From contig DATLAK010000092.1 in NCBI GenBank assembly GCA_035527535.1, positions 1 to 59,489 on the forward strand: DNA of 59,489 nucleotides, read 5' to 3'. A program made the position numbers and the translations under genes. This DNA comes from Armatimonadota bacterium (lineage in GTDB: Bacteria > Armatimonadota > Hebobacteria > GCA-020354555 > CP070648). The notes beneath the pieces were generated by a model, which saw nothing but the letters and a program-made list of their open reading frames with translations, searched no databases and had not been told where the DNA came from. Shown one piece after another: positions 34,565 to 42,341 of this stretch; position 1 is the stretch's first letter, and every line of letters begins with the position of its first letter.

Positions 34565-34844
34565 GGACGGCCTCTTCCTCCACGCGCGGCCGCAGACGCG
34601 GCTTGAGGGCTTTGCGCGTAACCAGGTCCACCTGGCAGCCCAGGAGCTCCTCGAGATACTCCTTGAGCGCCATGTAGCGGTCGAAGGTCGCTCGCCCCTC
34701 GAATTCCACGAGCAGATCAACGTCGCTGTCCGGCCCCGCCTGCCCGCGGGCGGCGGAACCGAAGAGGGCCAGCGATTTCGTGCCGAGGGCGGTGATCTCG
34801 GCGCGGTGGGACCGCAAGCGGCTTAGCAGTTCATCGCGCGTCAT
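34554..34844 (-). CDS. mntA: MntA-type nucleotidyltransferase antitoxin
   Basis: A 96-residue minimal nucleotidyltransferase. LALFGSAARGQAGPDSDVDLLVEF (about residues 25-48) carries the GS-x10-DxD motif. The C-terminus (YMALKEYLEELLGCQVDLVTRKALKPRLRP) is that of MntA proteins. In characterised MntA-HepT systems this enzyme attaches AMP units to a tyrosine of HepT and neutralises it. The ATG at 34844 has GAGG about 10 bases upstream; an in-frame upstream ATG would add a Lys/Arg-rich 22 residues. Its partner is broken, so the antitoxin may be a relic of a decaying module. Confidence 0.85.
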   Translation of the reverse strand: MTRDELLSRLRSHRAEITALGTKSLALFGSAARGQAGPDSDVDLLVEFEGRATFDRYMALKEYLEELLGCQVDLVTRKALKPRLRPRVEEEAVHVA

Positions 34845-34948
34845 GAGTCTTTGCCTCAGGCTGCGAATGAGCCGCCGTTTCTTCTCACGGCGCTTCCCAT
34901 AGTCTCCCACTCGCAGGCCGGCGAGTCAAGCAGAACAGCTCACGGATT

Positions 34949-35172
34949 ATAACCGCGAAGAGTGGGAACCGGAAGCCCAACTCGTAGGGGCGCACGGCGT
35001 GCGCCCCTACACAGCGGCTAGGTCTGCTCTGCAGGCCACCGTGGCGGGCCGATTCGTCGGCCCTAGCCACCTAAAGGCCACCGTGGCGGTCGCCTTGCGA
35101 CCTAGCCACCGACGGCGGCGGTGCCACGTCTCGGCGCGCAACCTAGCCATCCCCACCTAGGAACGGTCACGC
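34949..35172. repeat. diverged GGGTGTGACC-family element with internal palindromes
   Basis: The left part (AACCGCGAAGAGTGGGA) and right end (CATCCCCACCTAGGAACGGTCACGCC, given here as CATCCCCACC then GAACGGTCACGCC) resemble the termini of the copy at 39977. Inside, GTAGGGGCGCA...TGCGCCCCTAC (34984-35010) is a palindrome. GCGGTCGCCTTGCGACCTAG (35076-35095) recurs at 55927-55946. It fills the space between mntA and the mutS 3' end. Confidence 0.6.
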
Positions 35173-35179
35173 CTGGCTC

Positions 35180-37852
35180 TTAGCGATTCCGGTCTCTGTG
35201 CTCTCCGTGGTTAGGCTTCTTCTCCTGCGCGCGGGCGCGGGCTTGCAGCTCCGCGAGCTTGTTGAGGGCGTCGAGCGGGGTCATGGATTCGACGTCAACG
35301 GTCATCAGTTCGTCCACCAGCGGGTGGGGGACCGCCTCGAACAGCGTCAACTGTGACTGCGGCGCCGGGGGCGGCTTGACCGCGGGCGCGCGCGGCGGCA
35401 GGCTGCCCACGGAATTGGCCTGCTCCAGGCTCCACAGCACCTGCTTGGCGCGCTCCACCACCTCGTGCGGCAGCCCCGCCAGGCGCGCGACCTGGATGCC
35501 GTAGCTGCGGTCGGTGCCGCCGGGGACGATCTTGCGCAGGAAGATGATGCGCTCGCCTTCCTCCTTGACCGCCACGCGGTAGTTCTTCGCGCGCGGCAGG
35601 GTCTTCTCCAGATCGTTGAGGTGATGGTAATGGGTGGCGAACAGCGCCTTGGCGCCGATACGCGGGCTGTTGTGGATGTGCTCCGCCACCGCCCAGGCGA
35701 TGGAGAGGCCGTCGAAGGTCGAGGTGCCGCGGCCGATCTCGTCGAGGATGATGAGCGAGCGGCGGGTGGCGTTGTGGAGGATGTTGGCGGTCTCGTTCAT
35801 CTCGACCATGAAGGTGGACTGGCCGGTGGCGAGGTCGTCGCTGGCGCCGACGCGGGTGAAGATGCGGTCCACCGCGCCGATGCGCGCCGCGGCCGCGGGG
35901 ACGAAGCAGCCGATCTGCGCCATGAGCACGATCAGCGCGACCTGGCGCAGGTAGGTGGACTTGCCCGCCATGTTGGGCCCGGTGATGATGAGGAGCTGGT
36001 GGTCGGAGCAATCGAGGCGCGCGTCGTTGGGGACGAAGCGCTCGCCGGCCTGCGTCTTCTCCACCACCGGGTGGCGCCCGGCCTTGATCTCGACCGCCTC
36101 GCCGTCGTCCACCTCGGGCCGGATGTAGCCGCGCTGCGCCGCCAGCTCGGCGAAGGTCGCCGCCACGTCGGCGGTCGCCACCAGCGCCGCCGCCGCCTGC
36201 AGGCGCGCGGCTTCCCCCGCCACCCGCCGGCGCAGGTCGCACAACAACTCGTACTCCAGCTCCACGATCTGGTCGTGCGCGCCCAGCACCTTCGCCTCGT
36301 ACTCCTTGAGCGCGGGGGTGATGAAGCGCTCGCCGTTGGCCAGCGTCTGCTTGCGGATGTAATCGGCGGGCACCGCCGCCAGGTTGGGCTTGGTGACCTC
36401 GAGGTAGTAGCCGAAGACCTGGTTATAGCCGACCTTGAGCGACTTGATGCCGGTGCGCTCGCGCTCGGACTGCTCGAGGGCGGCGATCCAGTCTTTGCCC
36501 TCGGCGCTGGCGACGCGCAGCTCGTCCAGTTCAGCGTGGTAGCCCGGGCGGATGAGCCCGCCGTCGCGCAGGCCGATGGGGGGGTCGTCGGCGATGGCGG
36601 CGCGCAGGGCGGCCTCGAGCTCGGCCAGGGGATCGGCGCCCGCGGCGAGCGCGCGCAGGGGGGCGCAGTCGGTGGCCGCCAGCAGGGCGATAAGCTGCGG
36701 CAAACGCGCCAGGGAGTCGCGCAGGGCCGCCAGCTCGCGCGCATTGGCGGTGCCGGCGGCGGCGCGGCTGGTGAGGCGCTCGAGGTCGCTGATGGCGCGC
36801 AGCAGGTCGCGCAGGCTCGCCCGCAGCAGGGCGTCGCGGCGCAGCTCCGCCACCGCCTCCAGGCGCTGCTCGATCGCCGCCGGGTCGAGCAGCGGCGACA
36901 GCAGCCACCGCCGGAGCTGCCGCGCCCCCATCGAGGTCACGGTCTCGTCGAGCAGCCACAGCAGGCTGTGGGTGCGACCGCCGTCGCGCAGCGACTGGGT
37001 CAGCTCCAGGTTGCGCCGGGTGGCAGCGTCGAGGATCATGGACTGCGACAGCGAGTAGGTGGTGAGGCTGCGGATCTGTTCGAGGGCGGACTTCTGGTTC
37101 TTCCGGAGGTAGCACAGCGCCATGCCGGCGGCGTGGATGGCGAGCGGCAGCTCCTCGCAGCCGAAGCCGCGCAGGGAGGTGGTGCCGAAGTGGCGGGTGA
37201 GGATCTCGTGGGGGGTGTCGAGCTCGAAATCGTCCTCGGCGAACTCGCTCACCCGGCAGCCGCAAGCCTGGCCCAGGAGTTCCGCGAACGCCGCGTCCTG
37301 CGCCGCCTCCGCCGGCAGCAGCACCTCCGCCGGAGCGATGCGCGACAGCTCCTCCAGCAGCGCCTCCTCGCCCGTCCCCTGCGTCACCGCGAATTCGCCG
37401 GTCGAGCAGTCAACCGCCGCCACGCCCCATCCATCCTCCGCGATGACCGCCGCCGCCAGGTAGTTATTGCGCCGCTCATCGAGCAGGTAGTCCTCGACCA
37501 CCGTCCCCGGGGTGAGGACGCGCGTAACCTCGCGGCGCACCAGGCCGCGCGCCGTTTTCGGATCCTCGACCTGCTCGCAGATGGCGGCCTTGTGCCCCGC
37601 CGCCAGCAGCCGCGCCACGTAGCGCTCGACCGCGTGATAGGGCACCCCGCACATGGGCAGGCGCCGCCCCTTGCCGACCTCGCGCGAGGTCAGGGTCAGG
37701 TTGAGGATGCCGGCGGCGAGCTCGGCGTCAGCGCCGAACATCTCGTAGAAATCCCCCAGCCGGAACAGCAGGATGACATCGGCGTGCTCGCGCTTGATCG
37801 CCTGGTACTGCGCGAGCATGGGGGTTATGCCGTTGTCGGCGGGCTTGGTCAC
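35180..37852 (-). CDS. mutS: DNA mismatch repair protein MutS
   Basis: An 890-residue MutS. The mismatch-recognition motif RLGDFYEMF (residues about 31-39) holds the Phe-x-Glu pair; Walker A GPNMAGKSTYLRQ and Walker B SLIILDEIGRGTSTFDGLS are complete. PMCGVPYHAVERYVARLL is the usual domain I end. It binds mismatches and recruits MutL. The GTG start fits the conserved N-terminus (ITPMLAQYQAIKREH). The final residues KPNHGEHRDRNR come from a dispersed CACGGAGAGCACAGAGA-type repeat that replaces the natural end; a duplicated 3' end at 34207 stops instead after EEKT. A promoter lies at 37919-37947. Confidence 0.96.
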   Translation of the reverse strand: MTKPADNGITPMLAQYQAIKREHADVILLFRLGDFYEMFGADAELAAGILNLTLTSREVGKGRRLPMCGVPYHAVERYVARLLAAGHKAAICEQVEDPKTARGLVRREVTRVLTPGTVVEDYLLDERRNNYLAAAVIAEDGWGVAAVDCSTGEFAVTQGTGEEALLEELSRIAPAEVLLPAEAAQDAAFAELLGQACGCRVSEFAEDDFELDTPHEILTRHFGTTSLRGFGCEELPLAIHAAGMALCYLRKNQKSALEQIRSLTTYSLSQSMILDAATRRNLELTQSLRDGGRTHSLLWLLDETVTSMGARQLRRWLLSPLLDPAAIEQRLEAVAELRRDALLRASLRDLLRAISDLERLTSRAAAGTANARELAALRDSLARLPQLIALLAATDCAPLRALAAGADPLAELEAALRAAIADDPPIGLRDGGLIRPGYHAELDELRVASAEGKDWIAALEQSERERTGIKSLKVGYNQVFGYYLEVTKPNLAAVPADYIRKQTLANGERFITPALKEYEAKVLGAHDQIVELEYELLCDLRRRVAGEAARLQAAAALVATADVAATFAELAAQRGYIRPEVDDGEAVEIKAGRHPVVEKTQAGERFVPNDARLDCSDHQLLIITGPNMAGKSTYLRQVALIVLMAQIGCFVPAAAARIGAVDRIFTRVGASDDLATGQSTFMVEMNETANILHNATRRSLIILDEIGRGTSTFDGLSIAWAVAEHIHNSPRIGAKALFATHYHHLNDLEKTLPRAKNYRVAVKEEGERIIFLRKIVPGGTDRSYGIQVARLAGLPHEVVERAKQVLWSLEQANSVGSLPPRAPAVKPPPAPQSQLTLFEAVPHPLVDELMTVDVESMTPLDALNKLAELQARARAQEKKPNHGEHRDRNR

Positions 37853-37918
37853 GGGTCGGCCGGCTCCCCGGCTTGCGGCCGCGGATGGACGCGGATTGGC
37901 ACTGATGCAGCCGCGTGT

Positions 37919-37947
37919 AGTTTAGCGCAAGCGGACGCTCGTGGCAA
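37919..37947 (-). promoter_or_regulatory. promoter for mutS
   Basis: On the minus strand: -35 TTGCCA (37942-37947), a 17-base spacer and -10 TAAACT (37919-37924), about 65 bases before the GTG. Between it and the gene lies a short GCGGATGGACGCGGATTGG repeat. Confidence 0.5.
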
Positions 37948-37985
37948 TGCGCGACCGCGCCCTGCCAGAGAGAAACCGCCACTCC

Positions 37986-39581
37986 CTAGCCGATGTGCTC
38001 CCACGGCAGGGGCTCGTCGGCGGCGCGGGGACGGGCGGCGAAGGATTCGGGGTCGAGGTTCTCGGCCGCGAAGGCGCCGCGCCACGCCGCCAGCGACCCC
38101 CCCGCCTCCGCCGCGCGGGCGATGACCGCGCCCAGGCGCCGGTCGCCGCGGGCGAGCGCCGCCTGGATGAAGGCCCAGTTGGGGCTCTCGGCGGACATGG
38201 AGACGCCGGGTTCGGTGTGGAGCTGAGAGCGCAGGGCCTTCAATTGCGCGCCGATGTGGCGCGGCAAGGCCATGGCTTCGCGCTCGAAAGCGGTGCAGGG
38301 CTTGGGGACAAAGGTGCTGATGCTGGCCACCACCTGGGACATGTTGGCGTCGCGCTTGAGCCGGTGCACCAGGCGGGGGATGGCCTCGACATCGGCCGCG
38401 GTTTCGCCCGGCAGACCGAGCATGAAGTAGAGGCGCAGGCGCCGGATGCCGTTGGCCGCCGCCAGGCGCGCGGCGGCGAGGTATTGCTCCTCGGAGATGG
38501 ACTTGCGCAGACGACGGCGCAGCCGGTCGCTGCCGGCCTCGGGGGCGAAGGTGATGGCGCGTGCGCCGCCTTCGCCCAGGGCCTCGACGATGGTGGTGCC
38601 GGCGCCGTCGGCGCGGATGGAGGACAGCGAGATGCGCGCCTTCATCTCGCGCAGGCCGCGCGCCAGGTGATCGAGGTGAGGATGGTCGGAGACGGCGGCC
38701 GCCACCAGGCCGATGGTGCGCCGGTGCTCGAGCCCCCGCGCCGCGACCTCCAGGAGGTGCTTGACCGAGCGGTAGCGGTAGGGGTGATAGCAGGGCGCGG
38801 TGACGCAGAACTTGCAGGCATGGGCGCAGCCGCGGCTGATCTCGATCAGGAACATGTTGCCGAACTCCGTGTCCGGGGTCAAGACCCGCGTGTGGGTCGG
38901 CCAGCGGTCGAGGTTGTCGGCGCGCAAGCGGCGCAGGCGCCGCGGGGCGCCCTTGGCCGGCGCCAGGCTTACGAACGCCCCGGGCGGCGAATACCGCGGC
39001 GCGTAGGATGACGGCACATAGACCCCGGGCAGCGCCTGCAGGCGGCGCAGGGCGTCGCCGCGATCCTCCGCCTCCAGCAGCGCCTCCGCGACTCCGTCCA
39101 GCACCGGCTCGGCCTCGCCCACGACAAAGGCGTCCACCACCTCCGCCAACGGCTCGGGGTTGAAGCCCACGCACACCCCGCCGGCGATGACGAGCGGATG
39201 CCGGTGGTCGCGGTCACGCGCGAAAACGGGCATCCGCGCGCGGCGCAAGGCGTCCACGGCATGGAGGTAGTCGAGCTCGAACGCGAGGCTGAAGGCGACA
39301 ACGTCGAAGCGGTCGAGCGGGGTCTGCGACTCAATGGTCACCAGCGGGTGGTCTCGCTCCTGATCGTGACCGCGGTCGGGCATGAAGGCGCGCTCGCAGG
39401 CAACGTCGGGCCGCGCGTTGAGCAGGTGATAGATCGCGTGCACCGCCAGGCTGGACATGCCCACGTAGTAGGTGTTGGGGTAGACGAGGGCGATGCGTAG
39501 CACGCCCCCACCTGCTTTTATGACGGCGCCGGTCTCGCGGGTCAAGTGCCAGCGCGCCCGCTCGGCGAGAGGATTAGGCAT
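37986..39581 (-). CDS. B12-binding-type radical SAM protein
   Basis: A 531-residue protein. The N-terminal half resembles the cobalamin-binding-type Rossmann domain of the TIGR03960-like family (LRIALVYPNTYYVGMSSLAVHAIYHLLN, VVAFSLAFELDYLH, PLVIAGGVCVGFNPEPLAEVVDAFVVGEAE). The radical SAM motif is EISRGCAHACKFCVTAPCYHPYRYRS (about residues 262-287), followed by FAPEAGSDRLRRRLRKSISEE and YFMLGLPGETAADVEAI. A DxHxxG cobalamin motif is not obvious. The substrate is unknown. The ATG at 39581 has GGAG eight bases upstream; the next gene on this strand (mutS) starts 133 bp downstream with its own promoter. Confidence 0.85.
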   Translation of the reverse strand: MPNPLAERARWHLTRETGAVIKAGGGVLRIALVYPNTYYVGMSSLAVHAIYHLLNARPDVACERAFMPDRGHDQERDHPLVTIESQTPLDRFDVVAFSLAFELDYLHAVDALRRARMPVFARDRDHRHPLVIAGGVCVGFNPEPLAEVVDAFVVGEAEPVLDGVAEALLEAEDRGDALRRLQALPGVYVPSSYAPRYSPPGAFVSLAPAKGAPRRLRRLRADNLDRWPTHTRVLTPDTEFGNMFLIEISRGCAHACKFCVTAPCYHPYRYRSVKHLLEVAARGLEHRRTIGLVAAAVSDHPHLDHLARGLREMKARISLSSIRADGAGTTIVEALGEGGARAITFAPEAGSDRLRRRLRKSISEEQYLAAARLAAANGIRRLRLYFMLGLPGETAADVEAIPRLVHRLKRDANMSQVVASISTFVPKPCTAFEREAMALPRHIGAQLKALRSQLHTEPGVSMSAESPNWAFIQAALARGDRRLGAVIARAAEAGGSLAAWRGAFAAENLDPESFAARPRAADEPLPWEHIG

Positions 39582-39976
39582 TGGGACGCTCCGCCGCCGT
39601 CCCGACTGGTCGGGGCCATGGCGGGCAAGCCTCGGCGGGGTCAATCCTGCCGCGCGCAACCATGATTATCCGCGACCTCCCGCCGTCCCTGCCGCCGGCG
39701 GCGCACACTCGCGCTGCTTCGCATGGCAGCGCCGCCACGCCGCAGGCGCGCCGGCGCCGGCCGCGATCCGATCTCATGCCGGGACCGGTGAGCGCAAGTC
39801 GGGTCGAGCCGCACCCCGCAGCCGTGTCACCCTCACCCAACCTCCCCCCTTCGACAGGCTCCCTCGGCCTGGCTGGGGACCGGTCGGGGCAGGCTCTTGC
39901 AGGGGGAGGGGTTGCCGGGCGAACCACGACCAGTCATTGCGTTTTGAGGAAGGCTCGCCAAAGACGGAGCTCCCTC
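39582..39976. other. noncoding interval upstream of the radical SAM gene
   Basis: It contains short inverted repeats (CCGACTGGTCGGGG at 39601, also present at 12446) and a stretch with CCTCCCCCTTCGACAGGCTC and CTTGCAGGGGGAGGGG (39840-39912), which can pair. No conserved coding frame is seen on either strand. Confidence 0.45.
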
Positions 39977-40118
39977 GGGTGTGACCGTTTCCCGTTGGGA
40001 TGGATGGGCGCACGCCCGGGCGCGACCTCGTAGGGGCAAGGCATGCCTTGCCCCTACCTCCGCGCCCCGACGAGTCGGGGCGCGCCCAGGGTGATCCCAA
40101 CCTTTCGCGGTCACACCC
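39977..40118. repeat. GGGTGTGACCG-family inverted-repeat element (most complete copy)
   Basis: Terminal inverted repeats GGGTGTGACCG (39977-39987) and CGGTCACACCC (40108-40118) enclose a 142-bp unit. The inner arms GTTGGGAT / ATCCCAAC and the 28-bp palindrome at 40030-40057 make nearly the whole unit foldable. It ends 16 bp before the -35 of the cbi promoter. Confidence 0.85.
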
Positions 40119-40133
40119 GCTCCCTCAGCGAGG

Positions 40134-40162
40134 TTGACGCGGGTGATACAGCGTGCTATGAT
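40134..40162 (+). promoter_or_regulatory. sigma-70 promoter for cbiMNQO
   Basis: -35 TTGACG (40134-40139), a 17-base spacer and -10 TATGAT (40157-40162). Transcription would start near 40169, just before the paired leader segment. Confidence 0.7.
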
Positions 40163-40172
40163 TGTTGAAGAC

Positions 40173-40261
40173 GTGTTACCAGAGGGTAGATCGGCGGTAT
40201 CGTTCACCCTCTCCTTAATCCTCTCCCTTGAAGGAAGATTGAGCAAGTAACGGGGTAATAC
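40173..40261 (+). promoter_or_regulatory. candidate structured 5' leader of cbiM
   Basis: GTGTTACC (40173-40180) can pair with GGTAATAC (40254-40261), eight pairs including one G-U. Immediately inside, AGAGGGT (40181-40187) pairs with ACCCTCT (40206-40212). A third hairpin is possible around CCTTGAAGG (40227-40235). The closing strand ends 13 bases before the ATG, next to the AGAGGC site, so folding could mask or expose translation initiation. It does not show the conserved boxes of a cobalamin riboswitch and is too short for one. A metal-responsive element is a guess from the downstream transporter. Confidence 0.4.
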
Positions 40262-40274
40262 CACAGAGGCAGCG

Positions 40275-41039
40275 ATGCACATTCCCGACGGCTATCTGGG
40301 CCCGCAGACCTACGGCGCGGCGTACGCGCTCATGGCGCCGCTGTGGGCGGCGGCGTCCCGCATCGTCGGCCGCACCCTGCGCAGCCGGCAGGTGCCGCTG
40401 CTGGCGCTGGGGGCGGCGTTCAGCTTCGTCATCATGATGTTCAACGTCCCCATCCCCGGCGGCACCACCGGCCACGCGGTGGGGGCGGTGCTGGTGGCGG
40501 TGCTGCTGGGGCCGTGGGCGGCGGTGATCGCGGTCTCGGTCGCCCTCATCGTGCAGGCGCTGCTGTTCTGCGACGGCGGCATCACCGCCATCGGCGCCAA
40601 TTGCCTCAATATGGCGGTGATCATGCCGTTCGCGGGGTACGGCGTGTATCGGCTCATCGCGGGCCGCTCCGCCCTCACCTCGCGGCGGCGCTGGCTCGGC
40701 GCGGCGATCGGGGGATATGTCGGCCTCAACGCGGCCGCGCTCGCCGCTGCCGTCGAGTTCGGCCTCCAACCCCTGATCGCGCACAACGCCGCCGGGCGCG
40801 CGCTGTACGCGCCCTATCCGCTGAGCGTCGCCGTCCCGGTGATGGCGGCCGAGCACTTGCTGGTGTTCGGCTTGGTCGAGGCGGTGGTCACCGGCCTGGT
40901 GGTCGCCTACCTGCAGCGCGCGGAGCCGGCCTTGCTGCGCGCGCCGTCGGCGCCCGAGACGACCAGGCATGGAGCACAGCCGCCCCCGGCTGTGTCCGGG
41001 ACCTGCGCGATGGCCGGGGAACCGCAGGCGCAGCCATGA
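40275..41039 (+). CDS. cbiM: cobalt/nickel ECF transporter substrate-capture protein CbiM
   Basis: A 254-residue polytopic membrane protein. The N-terminus MHIPDGYLGPQTYG supplies the conserved Met-His metal-binding residues. FSFVIMMFNVPIPGGTTGHAVGAVLVAVLLGPWAA (about residues 50-84) and LLFCDGGITAIGANCLNMAVI are CbiM signatures. It is the S-component of the CbiMNQO importer in the inner membrane. The C-terminal 35 residues after the last helix are Pro/Ala-rich. It overlaps the next gene by 4 bp (ATGA). Nickel versus cobalt specificity cannot be decided from sequence. Confidence 0.93.
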   Translation: MHIPDGYLGPQTYGAAYALMAPLWAAASRIVGRTLRSRQVPLLALGAAFSFVIMMFNVPIPGGTTGHAVGAVLVAVLLGPWAAVIAVSVALIVQALLFCDGGITAIGANCLNMAVIMPFAGYGVYRLIAGRSALTSRRRWLGAAIGGYVGLNAAALAAAVEFGLQPLIAHNAAGRALYAPYPLSVAVPVMAAEHLLVFGLVEAVVTGLVVAYLQRAEPALLRAPSAPETTRHGAQPPPAVSGTCAMAGEPQAQP

Positions 41040-41383
41040 AGACCACGGCCAAGCTGTGGATCGCGCTCCTGGTGCTGGTGGCGCTGTCGCCGCTGGGCAT
41101 CATCGTCGCCGCCAAGTTGGGGGCGGAGACGGCGTGGGGCGAATGGGGCGCGGACGAGGTGCGCGACCTGGTTGGCTACCTCCCGGCGCAGATGGCGCGG
41201 CTGTCCGGACGGTGGCGGGCGCCGCTGCCCGACTACGCGCTCCCCGGCCAGGAGAACGCGTCGCTGCCGGCGCTGAGTGGGTCCTACATCCTGTCGGCGG
41301 TGATGGGAGTGGCCGTTATCGTCGCCGTGACACTATTGATCGGTCGGGTACTCGCGCGCCGTGACCAGTCAAACTCTGCCTGA
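41036..41383 (+). CDS. cbiN: CbiN-like PDGLE-type component
   Basis: A 115-residue protein with an N-terminal helix (LWIALLVLVALSPLGIIVAA), an extracytoplasmic loop (AWGEWGADEVRDLVGYLPAQ, PLPDYALPG) and a C-terminal helix (YILSAVMGVAVIVAVTLLIG). The WGEW and APLPDY segments match the small PDGLE/CbiN-type partners of CbiM. In studied systems CbiN contacts CbiM to enable metal entry. It starts on the cbiM stop (ATGA) and overlaps cbiQ by 23 bp. Confidence 0.85.
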   Translation: MKTTAKLWIALLVLVALSPLGIIVAAKLGAETAWGEWGADEVRDLVGYLPAQMARLSGRWRAPLPDYALPGQENASLPALSGSYILSAVMGVAVIVAVTLLIGRVLARRDQSNSA

Positions 41384-42335
41384 GTGGTATGCGCAAGCCG
41401 GCACGGACACAGCCGAGGGCGGCTGTGCTCCATCGCTGATGCCCGCGCCCGGTAGCGAGCGCCGAACCCGTCGCTGTGCGGGGAGGGTCGCGCGCCGCGC
41501 GCTGGCGCGCCTGGGCGAGGCGCTGGCGCGCGAGCTGGCGGGAGCGCAGGCCCCACCCGCGTCGCCGCTGACGCGCATCGAACCCCGGGCCAAGGTCCTT
41601 GGGTTCCTGCTGCTCATCTTCGGCGCGACCTTCGTGCATGGGCTGGTTCCCCTGGCGGTGCTGCTGGGCGGGGTGGTGGCGGTATGCGTCGCGAGCCGCG
41701 TGGGCGCGCGACGCTTGCTGCGCGTGTGGCTGGGCGTGCCGTTGTTCAGCCTGGCGATCATCCTGCCGGCGACGCTCAACTTGGTGACGCCCGGGGAGCC
41801 GATGTGGACGCTGTGGCGGCTCGCTCCCGGGCTACGGCTGGGGCCATGGGCCTTGCCCGAGGTCATCGCCGTCACGCAGCCGGGCGTGGTGGTGGCGACG
41901 CGCTTCCTCCTGCGCTCGACCGACTGCGTGCTGTTGGCGCTGCTGCTGGTGGCAACCAGCGACTCGGCGGCGCTGCTCGCCGGACTGCGGCGGTTGGGGA
42001 TGCCGCGGGCATTCGGCATGGTGCTGGCGATGATGCAGCGCTACCTGGCGGTGCTGCTGCGCGCCGCCGAGGAGACCCATCTGGCCAAGCTCAGCCGCAG
42101 CCTCGCTCCCGGCTCGCTGCGCGCGGAGCAGCGGTGGGTCGCCGCCGGCATCGGCAGCCTGCTGCGGCGCACGCGCGCGCTGGCCGAGGACGTCCACCGG
42201 GCGATGCTGGCGCGCGGCTGGGACGGCGAGGTGCGGATCGCCGCGCGCAGTCGCCTGCGGCTCGCCGATGGCCTGTTTCTCACCGCCGTGGCGGGGCTGA
42301 TGGTCGGACTGCTGGCGCTGGAGCGGTTGACGTAG
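41361..42335 (+). CDS. cbiQ: ECF transporter transmembrane protein CbiQ
   Basis: A 324-residue membrane protein with the T-component pattern: LTRIEPRAKVLGFLLLIFGATFV near residue 72, VVATRFLLRSTDCVLLALLLVATSDSAALLAGLRRLGMPRAFGMVLAMMQRYLAVLL, and cytosolic Ala-Arg-Gly motifs such as AMLARGWDGEVRI for coupling to the ATPase. About 70 residues at the N-terminus are longer than usual for CbiQ and include an Arg-rich stretch. A GTG start at 41361 overlaps cbiN; a later start is possible. Confidence 0.9.
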   Translation: MTSQTLPEWYAQAGTDTAEGGCAPSLMPAPGSERRTRRCAGRVARRALARLGEALARELAGAQAPPASPLTRIEPRAKVLGFLLLIFGATFVHGLVPLAVLLGGVVAVCVASRVGARRLLRVWLGVPLFSLAIILPATLNLVTPGEPMWTLWRLAPGLRLGPWALPEVIAVTQPGVVVATRFLLRSTDCVLLALLLVATSDSAALLAGLRRLGMPRAFGMVLAMMQRYLAVLLRAAEETHLAKLSRSLAPGSLRAEQRWVAAGIGSLLRRTRALAEDVHRAMLARGWDGEVRIAARSRLRLADGLFLTAVAGLMVGLLALERLT

Positions 42336-42341
42336 GGTTCA

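Noticed and set aside
35465-38125. An 886-codon open frame antisense to mutS
   Set aside because: It mirrors mutS codon positions in GC-rich DNA; the translation is Arg/Gly/Ala/Gln-rich with no domains, while mutS is unambiguous.
40163-40275. Cobalamin riboswitch before cbiM
   Set aside because: Only about 105 nt and no recognisable B12-box or junction motifs; kept as an unclassified leader instead.
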